Shown here: positions 12,710 through 19,045 of the stretch, piece by piece | Layout of the letters: each line of letters starts with the position of its first letter | How positions within the stretch are numbered: the first letter of the stretch is position 1 | DNA from: JAADHX01 sp964569385 | Lineage (GTDB): Bacteria > Actinomycetota > Acidimicrobiia > Acidimicrobiales > Poriferisodalaceae | Length of the DNA: 19,045 nucleotides | Direction of reading: 5' to 3' | Assembly (NCBI GenBank): GCA_964569385.1 | Contig: CAZMUM010000064.1 | Location: 1-19,045 of the forward strand | Program-made: the position numbers and the translations under genes | The notes under the pieces: generated by a model | What the model was told of the DNA's origin: nothing | Databases searched by the model: none | The model's input: only the letters and a program-made list of their open reading frames with translations

Positions 12710-13521
12710 GGCACTGTTGCGTTGACGGATCGGGCACCAGAAGGAAGCATGTCCTGGTGAATCGCCGCAGCCTTGTTGAGTCCGCCTCGTTTGCCGGGTA
12801 TCGGTTCCCGCCTGAGGTGATCCTGCTCGCTGTCCGCTGGTACCTCCGCTACGGCCTCTCCTATCGCGATGTCGAGGAACTCCTCGCTGAGCGTGGCATC
12901 GAAGTTGACCATGTCACTATCTACCGTTGGGTACAGAAATTCACGCCACTGCTGATCGACGCCGCACGGCCGTGTCGCCACAGTGTCGGCGACAGGTGGT
13001 TCGTCGATGAGACCTATGTCAAGGTCGCCGGCGTGTGGCGCTACGTGTACCGAGCGGTCGATCAGTGCGGCCAGGTAATAGACGTATACGTCTCGAAACG
13101 ACGCAACATCGCAGCAGCCCGCAAGTTCTTCGCCGATGTTTTGACCGCCCACGGGCGACCGACTGAGGTCACAACTGATCTGGCCGCACCTTTACTGCGA
13201 GTGGTGGACGAGCTGTTTCCCGACGCGGTGCATAACACCGAGCAATATTCGAATAACCGGATCGAGAACGACCACGGACGACTGAAGGCAAGGTTGAGAC
13301 CGATGCGCGGTCTGCGAACCGATCGGACCGCGTCGGTCGTGATCCGAGGCCACGCATTCGTCCAGAACCTGAGACGCGGACACTACGAACTCGGTGTCGA
13401 AGCCAGGAACGAACATCTACGTGTCGCGGCCGCATTCGACGAACTCACCGAAGTGATCTGAACCAAACACCACCGCGAAACCGTTGAGGCGCGCACATCG
13501 ATCGACTAACGCAACGGTGCC
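12710..13521 (+). mobile_element. IS6-family element, copy 2 (intact)
   Basis: The left end GGCACTGTTGCGTTGA (12710-12725) and the complement of the right end (13521-13507), GGCACCGTTGCGTTA, match except at one internal base and the innermost position. The element is 812 bp with a complete transposase. It is in the same orientation as copy 1, and the flanking 8-mers (AGGTGAAC, GATCAAGG) do not match each other or those of copy 1. Confidence 0.93.
12757..13461 (+). CDS. IS6-family DDE transposase
   Basis: The 234-residue protein starts at GTG 12757, the position corresponding to the start used in copy 1. A longer reading from 12682 would include the IS end and flank. Near the N-terminus is a helix-turn-helix-like region (YGLSYRDVEELLAERGIEVD, then HVTIYRWVQKF). 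The catalytic domain shows Asp84 (WFVDETYVKV), Asp141 (VTTDLAAPLL) and the Glu in SNNRIENDHGRLKARL (about 170). The C-terminus is VIRGHAFVQNLRRGHYELGV. No defects are visible. IS6 enzymes move by replicative cointegration, which produces direct repeats of the element and flanking deletions, as seen around both copies here. Confidence 0.95.
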   Translation: MNRRSLVESASFAGYRFPPEVILLAVRWYLRYGLSYRDVEELLAERGIEVDHVTIYRWVQKFTPLLIDAARPCRHSVGDRWFVDETYVKVAGVWRYVYRAVDQCGQVIDVYVSKRRNIAAARKFFADVLTAHGRPTEVTTDLAAPLLRVVDELFPDAVHNTEQYSNNRIENDHGRLKARLRPMRGLRTDRTASVVIRGHAFVQNLRRGHYELGVEARNEHLRVAAAFDELTEVI

Positions 13522-13843
13522 GATCAAGGCCCTTCCGTGCCCCGGATATTCGTTCTACAACTCGAACCCGAACTCGGTGCCTTGCGGACCATCCTGGATT
13601 TGCAACGGGAGCAACTGGCAGGGGGGGTGCCGGGAACCGGCGGGCGCTTTTGTGAACTTTCACAGGAAGTCGTTCAATTGGTCCACCGGCAATGGCTGGT
13701 TGCTTCGGCCCAATATCTGTACTTCGGCGGGCCACGATGGATGGAAGTGGCAGAATAGCGGTGGAACCGAATTTCGGTGTCACGACGGGTGGAAGTATGT
13801 GTCCTGGAGCGGTTACGAATCCATCCACAAGTGGACTGTCTAG
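13522..13843 (+). pseudogene. Cysteine-rich secreted-type protein, signal peptide removed by IS6
   Basis: The open frame starts inside the IS6 right end (a start near 13484 is available there) and enters native sequence at 13522. About 106 native residues remain: ALPCPGYSFYNSN, then VPCGPSWICNGSNWQGGC, NICTSAGHDGWKW, TEFRCHDGWKYVSW and the end ESIHKWTV. There are six cysteines and many Trp, Gly and Asn residues, like the two intact small secreted proteins at 6470 and 11268 in composition. No signal peptide remains, so the product would stay in the cytoplasm. It may be read from the IS6 side. The family is not recognised. Confidence 0.6.
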
Positions 13844-13873
13844 GCTGTGCCGTCCACAGCTAGTTTCGGGCGA

Positions 13874-14038
13874 GTGAACGCCATCGTCGGTCGAACTAGA
13901 TGGGACTGGGCTACCACTACGGCGACGGGCGCTCTTGTCGTTGGCTCGGCGGTTGCTCTGTGGTCATCAGCGACTGGGACAACGCTGTGGATACTGCTCG
14001 GTGCGTCGGCGGGCTGGGCGTTGTCGGGCTCTGTTTGA
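13874..14038 (+). CDS. Small two-helix membrane protein
   Basis: I take GTG 13874 (54 residues); an upstream GTG at 13847 adds nine residues. The sequence MNAIVGRTRWDWATTTATGA continues as LVVGSAVALWSSATG and TLWILLGASAGWALSG, two short hydrophobic segments that could form a hairpin in the membrane. The stop is three bases before the GTG of the next membrane protein, so the two are translationally coupled and probably work together. A much longer overlapping frame (from 13900) is Arg/Ser-rich and looks like a shadow. Confidence 0.5.
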   Translation: MNAIVGRTRWDWATTTATGALVVGSAVALWSSATGTTLWILLGASAGWALSGSV

Positions 14039-14041
14039 GGC

Positions 14042-14605
14042 GTGAACAGCAGGTTGCTGAACGCTCTAGTTTGGGGCAAGAATCGAAGCGAGCGCCAACT
14101 GTTAAGCGCACATCATGGCTATTTCGTTCTAGGTGCCGTCCTAGGCGGTCTCCTCTCGGCTACTGCGCTAGTGATTTTGGGTGCCATAGCGGGCATCGTG
14201 CCGCTGGTAGTGCGCCAGGTCGCGTTGTTTGGCCTGATCGCGGTCATGGTAATCGGCGGTCCATTTCGCTTAGAAGAGCATCTTCCACAAGCCAAGCGGC
14301 AGGTGCCTCAGGCAGTGTTGCGTCGGCCGGTCGGATTCTTACAGTTCGGCTTCGAACTCGGTCTGGGAACTCGAACCTATGTTGTGTCGACCGCCCCCTA
14401 TATTGCGGCGGGATCACTATTTCTTGTGTCCGCGGGCGAAGTCGCTCCTGCGGCCGGCCTAGGCGTCGCATGGGGCCTCGCTCGTGGCATGTCAAGCCTG
14501 ACTCCGCTGCCACCGTCCAACGCTCGATCTCCGGAGGCTCTCGTGCTAACGACAACCCTCGCAGTAAGTGCACTTTGCGCCGTCTTGCTAGCAGCAGGCC
14601 GCTAA
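14042..14605 (+). CDS. Polytopic membrane protein of unknown function
   Basis: The 187-residue protein begins at GTG 14042 just after the previous stop. It has about five hydrophobic segments: residues 27-52 (YFVLGAVLGGLLSATALVIL and on), 58-74, 111-131, 133-150 and 165-185. A conserved-looking loop, FLQFGFELGLGTRTYVVS, lies before the third segment. The overall look recalls DsbD/MauE-type small membrane proteins of electron transfer, but I see no Cys pair that would support redox work. It lies between a cysteine-rich secreted-type gene and an acetyltransferase gene. Transport or export of a product is conceivable but unproven. Confidence 0.7.
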   Translation: MNSRLLNALVWGKNRSERQLLSAHHGYFVLGAVLGGLLSATALVILGAIAGIVPLVVRQVALFGLIAVMVIGGPFRLEEHLPQAKRQVPQAVLRRPVGFLQFGFELGLGTRTYVVSTAPYIAAGSLFLVSAGEVAPAAGLGVAWGLARGMSSLTPLPPSNARSPEALVLTTTLAVSALCAVLLAAGR

Positions 14606-14654
14606 CAGTGCGGGCCCGAAGCACCTTTGCGTTCGATAGCGCGGGAGACCGCAA

Positions 14655-15203
14655 ATGATCGAATCACGCACCCTGGCGCTCGTCCCGCCACGCCCGGCTC
14701 ACGCTGATGAGCTGTATCACCTGCTTGTAGAGACGCCAGAGGGACAGCGGCTTCGGTACCGCGGCGCTACGCCGAGCCGAGAGCGTTTCCTCGAAGAAAT
14801 TATGGATGGGGTGCTCGCTCAGTACGTTGTCGTGCGCAAAGAGACTGATGAGCTTCTCGGTATCATGATCGCCAGCACGCCCGACTTCCATAACGGCACG
14901 TGCTACGTTGCGACTGCGTTTCTGCCAGCACACCAAAGACGGGTCGTTGGTATGCTGTCGTTCATCGCCTTTGTCCGGCTCGTGTTTGAGAACTGGAGCT
15001 TTCGACTGCTCTACGCCGACGCGAGTGAAACAACGTTCACTCAGTTTCGATCGGGCTCCGGGAAATACTTTGAAGTCGAGGGCATCAGGAAGGCAGCAGA
15101 CTTCTCGGAGGGTCGTTACCTCGATCGCTACCTATTGACGATCGAGCGAGAGAACTTCCTCAGCACGACGCCACACCTTGTGGATCGATGGTTTCGGTTG
15201 TAA
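14655..15203 (+). CDS. GNAT-type N-acetyltransferase
   Basis: ATG 14655 follows a GGGAGA ribosome site and gives 182 residues. It begins IESRTLALVPPRPAHADELY, the usual first strand and helix of RimJ/RimL-like GNAT enzymes. It continues with YVVVRKETDELLGIMIAS (central strands) and YVATAFLPAHQRRVVGMLSF, where the acetyl-CoA loop is expected. That loop has QRRVVG rather than a clean Q/R-x-x-G-x-G/A. The later strand reads RLLYADASETTFTQFRSG, resembling the A-x-N-x-x-S segment. The substrate is unknown. It is 49 bases from the membrane gene and probably in the same operon. Confidence 0.72.
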   Translation: MIESRTLALVPPRPAHADELYHLLVETPEGQRLRYRGATPSRERFLEEIMDGVLAQYVVVRKETDELLGIMIASTPDFHNGTCYVATAFLPAHQRRVVGMLSFIAFVRLVFENWSFRLLYADASETTFTQFRSGSGKYFEVEGIRKAADFSEGRYLDRYLLTIERENFLSTTPHLVDRWFRL

Positions 15204-15324
15204 CCCCTGGCGTTGCGCCACCGTGCTGCAAAGTTTCTGGGACAGATTTTGCGTGCTCGTGCGTCGGTGTTGGTAGTGACGACAATCTCCGGTTCTCGAT
15301 GCAGGCTTGCGGGCTACGGTCTCG

Positions 15325-15354
15325 CCGAACGGTTTCAGATGGCAGGGACGTCTA
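15325..15354 (+). promoter_or_regulatory. Candidate ECF-type promoter before the sigma factor gene
   Basis: CCGAAC (15325-15330) and CGTCTA (15349-15354) have the GAAC/CGTC look of ECF sigma promoters with an 18-base gap, slightly longer than usual. Transcription would start only about ten bases before the ATG. It would suggest autoregulation, but this is a weak by-eye match. Confidence 0.3.
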
Positions 15355-15370
15355 TGCGCATGCTAACTCT

Positions 15371-15817
15371 ATGAATGAAGACGCCTTTCGTGAGGTGTTC
15401 GATGCGGAGCATCATGAGATGCTCCGCTTGGCTTGGCTCCTGCTTGGTGATGAGTCATCAGCGCAAGATGTGGTGCAGGAAGCTTTCGCGAAGCTGTTCG
15501 TTAAGTGGCGCAAGGTCGATAACCCTGGCGGCTATGTCCGCACAGTCGTGATCAACGGCTGCCGCGATGCCTGGCGCAAGAATAAGCGAGAACTCGAATA
15601 TAAGCGCGCGTTGCCGAGAAACCCCGCCGACCACCAGCCAGAGTATCTCCTCGACGCCATCGCAGCGCTCCCGCCAAAACGACGCGAGATCGTTGTGTTG
15701 CGCTTCTACGCAGGCATGACACTCAAAGAGATCGCACGAACGCAGGGCATCGCCGAGGGAACCGTACATTCAGCACTTGCCAGAAGTCTTAAGCAACTTA
15801 GAAGGGATCTCACGTAA
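15371..15817 (+). CDS. ECF RNA polymerase sigma factor (sigma-E family)
   Basis: I take ATG 15371 (148 residues, starting NEDAFREVFDAEHHEML). A longer frame from 15188 adds a Cys-rich leader unlike sigma factors and overlaps the GNAT gene. Region 2 spans about 5-65 (MLRLAWLLLGDESSAQDVVQ, then AFAKLFVKWRKVDNPGGYVR and NGCRDAWRK). Region 4 spans about 92-145 (LDAIAALPPKRREIVVLRFY, then GMTLKEIARTQGIAEGTVHS). It directs RNA polymerase to a regulon controlled by an extracytoplasmic signal. The TAA stop overlaps the ATG of the next gene (TAATG), which is typical of a sigma/anti-sigma pair. No ribosome site is obvious at this start. Confidence 0.92.
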   Translation: MNEDAFREVFDAEHHEMLRLAWLLLGDESSAQDVVQEAFAKLFVKWRKVDNPGGYVRTVVINGCRDAWRKNKRELEYKRALPRNPADHQPEYLLDAIAALPPKRREIVVLRFYAGMTLKEIARTQGIAEGTVHSALARSLKQLRRDLT

Positions 15818-17478
15818 TGGAAGTCAGTGACGAAGCCTCCGAGCTCAACATCTCAGGGAACCTAAGCAAAGCAGTAGACGCGATTCTGGCCCAACCTGAG
15901 CTTTTGGAAGGATCGATGCGTCGCAGCCGCCGGCTCCGAGCCCGTCGCAGACTTGTCGTTGGTGTCGGTGTCGCCGTCTTTATGGTCGCGGCTGCAGGTT
16001 GGATCAGCTCGAGGCTGAGCGATGATGCTGTGACATTCGAAGTCGAAGCAGTGGGCGATCCGGGGGGCACGTCAACGGTTCCAATCCCGGCGCCACTGGT
16101 ACCGGACCCAGCGCCCTCGGCTCCGAATCCGGTGCCGCTGGTGCCGGATTTAGATGCGTGGGCGGGCTTCTACGTGTACCTTCAGCAAGAGCTTGGTCCT
16201 ACTGACTCCAGCCGTTTGGTCGTCGTTTTCGACTCGACGGTCACGGGTTTCGCGCAGGCCGAGGGAATTCTCGGAGAGTTCGACGACGCATCGCGCTCAA
16301 TTTCGGGCTATGCGCCGCTGTCGGCGGGAGAGATGGGTTCCTACCTAGCCGGTTACGCCGAGACGGTCGACGCCAGGTTTGCAAATGTCGTTCCGCCGAT
16401 AGCGATAACGCTCTTTCCTCGCTTTCCTACGACCACTGTTCTCGAAGACGTGCAGGATCTGCTGACAGGCCAACCTGCAATCCAACACGTGCTCGCATTT
16501 GATATAGACCAACCTGCACAGGTGATACCGAGTGAATGGGAGCTGTTCGCAGCGGTCGGCTTCGATATGCGGAGACCTGCGGTGTTTCAGGCTGTTGGAA
16601 ACCAGCTCATCATTTGGTCAGAGGATGGCACTGTTATCGCCAGCGCGGACACGGTCGGCTACTCGACCGATTCGGGGCCGTTGGGCGGACCGAAGGATTG
16701 CTGCGGCGCTCATCTGTCCGCTGTCTTGGGTGGCCAACTTGTCGTGTTTGAAAGCGACATCGGAACCGCTACCGCCATGTTTGACCCTGCGTCGCGCCTG
16801 TGGACGGCTCTGGCTGACCGACCTGTCGAGGGCGTACTCGTCGGTGCCACCGTCCTCGGTGAGGAGGTCGTCGTTGTCGTTGCTCAACGCCGTAGCAATG
16901 TTCCCACCCGAGTGGTGGCACTCGATCTGAAGGCCAATACTTGGCGGATCTTGGAGCCGATCCCGGCAGCAATAGGCTCAGGTTCAGTCGTTAGCGCTTA
17001 TGGACGGTTACTCGTGATCGGAACACTCCTTGGTGACGACAATTTGCCGTCGTCTGGCAATGATCGGCCGGTGCTTTACGAGCTCATCAACGACACATGG
17101 GAACAGCGGATTTCCCCACCGATCGACCCGGCGTCGACCTCTGCGATAGCCCTCGAAACCGGGGAAGTCCTTGCCTGGAGCTACCGCAACGAAGCTGTCT
17201 TGTTGCAACCTGGGGGCGACTGGCTGGAGCTCAGTTCGATCCCTATTCAGCCAACTGGGTGCACATTGCAGGGACACAGCGCGAACAACGCGGTGCTCCT
17301 CGAGGGATGCGGGACGCTTGTGCGCTATGAGCCGAGCTCGCAGCAGTTCACGGTGATCCCTCGCGCATCGGAACAAGAAGTAATCCTAGCCATCACTAAC
17401 AGCAGCGACTCTAACGTCTTCGCGGTCACCGGCATTTCGCCCCAAGAAACCCAAATCTTCAAGCTGGCAACACCTTGA
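15817..17478 (+). CDS. Single-pass membrane protein with large outer domain, probable anti-sigma/sensor
   Basis: The 553-residue protein has a GAAGGGA ribosome site and is coupled to the sigma gene by a one-base overlap. Residues 1-45 are cytoplasmic and basic near the end (SMRRSRRLRARRR); they would hold the sigma factor. Residues 46-63 are a transmembrane helix (LVVGVGVAVFMVAAAGW). Residues 86-111 form a Pro-rich spacer in which PLVPD occurs twice. Residues 112-225 (AGFYVYLQQELG, LVVVFDSTVTGFAQAEGIL, SRSISGYAPLSAGEM) resemble the outer domain of FtsX. From about 230 to the end, repeating hydrophobic strands (QLIIWSEDGTV, QLVVFESDIG, RLLVIGTLLG, VLAWSYRNEAVLL) suggest a beta-propeller. No zinc-type anti-sigma motif (HxxxCxxC) is present. 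The sensor role is inferred from position and topology. Confidence 0.72.
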   Translation: MEVSDEASELNISGNLSKAVDAILAQPELLEGSMRRSRRLRARRRLVVGVGVAVFMVAAAGWISSRLSDDAVTFEVEAVGDPGGTSTVPIPAPLVPDPAPSAPNPVPLVPDLDAWAGFYVYLQQELGPTDSSRLVVVFDSTVTGFAQAEGILGEFDDASRSISGYAPLSAGEMGSYLAGYAETVDARFANVVPPIAITLFPRFPTTTVLEDVQDLLTGQPAIQHVLAFDIDQPAQVIPSEWELFAAVGFDMRRPAVFQAVGNQLIIWSEDGTVIASADTVGYSTDSGPLGGPKDCCGAHLSAVLGGQLVVFESDIGTATAMFDPASRLWTALADRPVEGVLVGATVLGEEVVVVVAQRRSNVPTRVVALDLKANTWRILEPIPAAIGSGSVVSAYGRLLVIGTLLGDDNLPSSGNDRPVLYELINDTWEQRISPPIDPASTSAIALETGEVLAWSYRNEAVLLQPGGDWLELSSIPIQPTGCTLQGHSANNAVLLEGCGTLVRYEPSSQQFTVIPRASEQEVILAITNSSDSNVFAVTGISPQETQIFKLATP

Positions 17479-17486
17479 CCTTGTGG

Positions 17487-17714
17487 GTGCCTGTTTAAGA
17501 ATGTGGGTGGGCGTTGCGGTGTTTCCGTAGCGTTTGAGAGGTCCGGCTGGTTGGCTCTGTGGGTGCCTGTCGTCCCTTTTGGGGGTTGGCTTTTTCTCGA
17601 GTTGCCGCCCGGTCGGATCTTTCTGCTGTGGCGTGGCTCGAAAGAGGCGAGAGCACATCAACCCGAATCAGGAGTGCCCGCCACGGTCCTATAATCAAAC
17701 CGGAAGGCATTCGA
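17487..17714 (+). ncRNA. IS110 left-end region, candidate bridge-RNA locus
   Basis: The 228 bases between the IS110 left side and its transposase start have no plausible gene. They contain inverted pairs, for example GTGGCG with CGCCAC around 17630-17690 and CTCG/CGAG within that loop. The first 91 bases recur at 8933-9020. IS110-family elements encode their structured guide (bridge) RNA in exactly this position. The RNA itself is inferred; no fold was calculated. Confidence 0.4.
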
Positions 17715-18022
17715 ATGACAGTAATGGACGGGTATCGATCCACATAAGGCGACCCACACCGCGGTTGCTATCGACAACAACGAGGTGGTGCTCGATGAGT
17801 TCACGCTTCGAGCATCAACGGGCCAGGCTCGCCGTCTCTGCGATTGGGCCAGCGACTTCGAGAATCGGCAGTGGGCGGTCGAGTCAGCCAATGGGCTGGG
17901 CTTCTTACTCGCCCGCCAGCTCGTCGCAGCTGGTGAGACGGTGTTTGACGTGCCACCGATGCCTGCATCGAGGGTGCGGGTACTGGGTTCGGGCCGCTCA
18001 CAAACCAACGACGCCAACGACG
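17715..18022 (+). pseudogene. IS110-family transposase, N-terminal part, frameshifted
   Basis: From 17731 the frame reads GIDPHKATHTAVAID, then VVLDEFTLRASTGQARRL, WAVESANGLGFLLARQL and RVRVLGSGRSQTNDANDA. This is the RuvC-like DEDD half of an IS110 transposase, with the D in GIDPHK, the E in AVESANG and the DANDA motif. The ATG at 17715, behind a GGAAGG ribosome site, is in a different frame and hits TAA at 17745-17747, so one base has been gained or lost between 17717 and 17731. The Tnp_20 half with the catalytic serine is missing; the sequence stops at the MITE boundary (18023). Confidence 0.85.
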
Positions 18023-18177
18023 CCTGTGGGTGCCGAAAACTCATCTGTATAGGTTGACCTGCGGTTTTGCGCCGAGGCACTCGACGTCGGAGAAACCCGA
18101 AAGACAGCCCGATATCAGTCCAGTCGATATCAGATCTGCTGATAATCGGCCCCGACCGAGTATCGGGCACGCACAGG
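18023..18177 (+). mobile_element. 155-bp MITE-like element, copy B
   Basis: The left end CCTGTGGGTGCCGAAAACTC and the complement of the right end, CCTGTGCGTGCCCGATACTC, agree at 17 of 20 bases. The right end matches the right terminus of the integrase-core IS (10146-10169) at 22 of 24 bases. The body aligns to copy A (6120-6273, opposite strand). It lies exactly between an IS110 fragment and an IS6 fragment. Confidence 0.65.
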
Positions 18178-18361
18178 CACGGCTGTGCAGCGTCGATCAG
18201 TAGTGGTGTGAATTTCTGCACCCATCGGTAGATGGTGACGTGGTCAACCTCGATACCGCGTTCTGCGAGGAGTTATTCCACATCTCGATACGACAGCCCG
18301 TAGCAGAGGTACCAGCGCACACCCAGCAGGATCGCGTCAGGTGGGAACCGGTACCCGGCTG
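18178..18361 (-). pseudogene. IS6-family transposase N-terminal fragment, copy 3
   Basis: On the minus strand the frame reads AGYRFPPDAILLGVRWYL, then YGLSYRDVE, a TAA stop, LLAERGIEVDHVTIYRWV and QKFTPLLIDAAQPC. This is the same transposase as at 4658 and 12757, residues 13 to about 73. It has no start, no catalytic domain and an in-frame stop, so it is dead. It abuts the MITE at 18177. Confidence 0.88.
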
Positions 18362-18394
18362 TCAGCGGCCATGAGATAGTGCCTGTGGCTGGCA

Positions 18395-18650
18395 ACGGAG
18401 TTCACCCAGCTCCGTGCGCTCATCGACGCTGAGACCCTCAGCCTCGCCCCTGCTGGCCCGGTCCTTCTCCACCCAGTTTCCTAGAGTCCCAGGATTCAAA
18501 CCCATATCCCGGGCCACCGACGCGATCGATTTCCCGGTCTCCCGGACAACCGCTACCGCGCCCTCCCTGAACTCAGGATCATATTTCCTTCGTATCTCCG
18601 ACATGACATCTCCTCATAGCTGAAGTCTCCACACTTTGAGGGGATACCCA
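18395..18650 (-). mobile_element. IS3-family left end with truncated OrfA
   Basis: The terminus TGGGTATCCCCTCAAAGTGT runs inward from 18650. A GAGGAG ribosome site and ATG (18604) follow. The frame SEIRRKYDPEFREGAVAVVR continues through SIASVARDMGLNPGTLGNWV to about residue 70, an OrfA helix-turn-helix of a different IS3 group from the one at 584. After TELGELR the sequence changes and stops at 18362. OrfB is absent. Confidence 0.8.
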
Positions 18651-18765
18651 CTGGGCGGCTATGAGTGCGTAACTATTGTGCTTGGTGTGGTCTGCGCTCT
18701 GCTCGCGAACCAGTTTTCTGAAGCTGTTCTGACGCCGACGACAGCCGGTCAGGCGAACGAATAGG

Positions 18766-18795
18766 TTGAAACCTGTATTGGTTCGGACCTATACT
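18766..18795 (+). promoter_or_regulatory. Strong candidate promoter for a leaderless toxin gene
   Basis: TTGAAA (18766-18771) and TATACT (18790-18795) are separated by 18 bases, close to the vegetative sigma consensus. The expected start point, six to seven bases beyond the -10 box, falls on the GTG at 18802, so the mRNA would have no leader. Confidence 0.6.
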
Positions 18796-18801
18796 GTGAA
18801 T

Positions 18802-19014
18802 GTGGCTTGGGAGATCAACGTAACGGATGAGTTTGGCGACTGGTTCGATTCGTTGAGTATTCCCGAGGACGATTCGGTTCGGGCGGTAGTGGATCGTCTT
18901 ATCGAGTTCGGGCCGAGTTTGGATCGGCCGCATGTCGACAAGATTGTTGGTTCGCAATATCACAACATGAAAGAGCTTCGGCCACGAGGGCGGGTTTGCA
19001 TTGGGTTTGGTTGA
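18802..19014 (+). CDS. HigB-like (Gp49/RelE-fold) toxin, C-terminally truncated
   Basis: From GTG 18802 the frame reads AWEINVTDEFGDWFDSL, then SVRAVVDRLIEFGPSLDRPH and GSQYHNMKELRPRGR, the hallmark order of HigB/Gp49-type toxins. These are ribosome-dependent mRNA interferases. The Lys-Glu-Leu-Arg segment is the family's conserved core. Members run to about 110-120 residues with a strand like RVLFAFDP and GGDK. Here the frame reads RVCIGFG and stops at 19012-19014 after 70 residues. Beyond the stop the same frame has a faint LIG-like tail, so this looks like a decayed gene with a premature stop. An antitoxin gene would be expected downstream, outside the window. Confidence 0.7.
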   Translation: MAWEINVTDEFGDWFDSLSIPEDDSVRAVVDRLIEFGPSLDRPHVDKIVGSQYHNMKELRPRGRVCIGFG

Positions 19015-19045
19015 TGGTGCTGTCTTATAGGGGTTGGGTGGTTTT

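Noticed and set aside
4603..13529. Eight-base target duplication around the pair of IS6 copies
   Set aside because: All four flanks were compared (ATCCTGGG, CTCAAGAC, AGGTGAAC, GATCAAGG) and none match, so a simple compound transposition is not supported.
13900..14658. Plus-strand frame of 252 codons overlapping the membrane genes
   Set aside because: It is Arg/Ser-rich with no hydrophobic pattern. The competing frames have GTG/stop coupling and clear membrane segments.
15188..15370. N-terminal extension of the sigma factor
   Set aside because: The leader is unlike any sigma factor, overlaps the GNAT gene and has no start signal. The conserved region begins just after ATG 15371.
1..19045. 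CRISPR arrays, tRNA or rRNA genes
   Set aside because: No regularly spaced direct repeats and no recognisable tRNA or rRNA sequence were seen.

Overview
The window reads as a high-GC Gram-positive genome, most likely Actinomycetota. The support is many GTG starts, actinobacterial-type lipoprotein signals, a sigma-E-type ECF factor, one probable leaderless gene and G+C-rich coding. I cannot assign a genus. It is an accessory region: roughly half of it is insertion sequences, their remnants, or genes broken by them.

Layout. (1) 50-1936: an IS21-family element on the minus strand with its centre replaced by a complete IS3-family element (563-1802). (2) 1914-4079: an alpha/beta-hydrolase that has lost its N-terminus to the IS21 end, convergent with a STAND/NB-ARC ATPase that carries a C-terminal CHAT-like caspase-fold domain. 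This is the best candidate for an immune-type (NLR-like) system. (3) 4290-5390: the tail of an endonuclease/exonuclease/phosphatase-family gene, cut by an IS6-family element whose transposase has lost its first catalytic aspartate. (4) 5438-6044: an RHH antitoxin/MazF-like toxin pair, with a 154-bp MITE-like element upstream. (5) 6470-8774: a small secreted protein with a duplicated signal-peptide segment, then two lipoprotein genes. (6) 8838-10170: an IS3 end scrap, an IS110 left-end scrap and a decayed integrase-core IS. (7) 10225-11111: a conserved actinobacterial gene of unknown function and an internally deleted ISL3-like element. (8) 11268-12644: a second secreted protein plus lipoprotein module, whose lipoprotein shares a four-cysteine pattern with the one at 7941. 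(9) 12710-13521: an intact IS6 copy that has removed the start of a third cysteine-rich protein (13522-13843), followed by two membrane proteins and a GNAT acetyltransferase. (10) 15371-17478: an ECF sigma factor translationally coupled to a large membrane-anchored protein that is probably its anti-sigma/sensor. (11) 17487-18650: a stack of remnants (IS110, a second MITE, IS6, IS3). (12) 18766-19014: a probably leaderless, truncated HigB-like toxin.

Three themes link the genes. First, an NLR-like ATPase/protease sits tail to tail with a lipase-like hydrolase. Second, small secreted cysteine-bearing proteins recur and are twice followed by a cysteine-patterned lipoprotein. Third, two MITE-like elements share terminal inverted repeats with the decayed integrase-core IS at 9017-10170, which suggests a local parent and non-autonomous family. 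All functional statements come from reading motifs; no database search was run.
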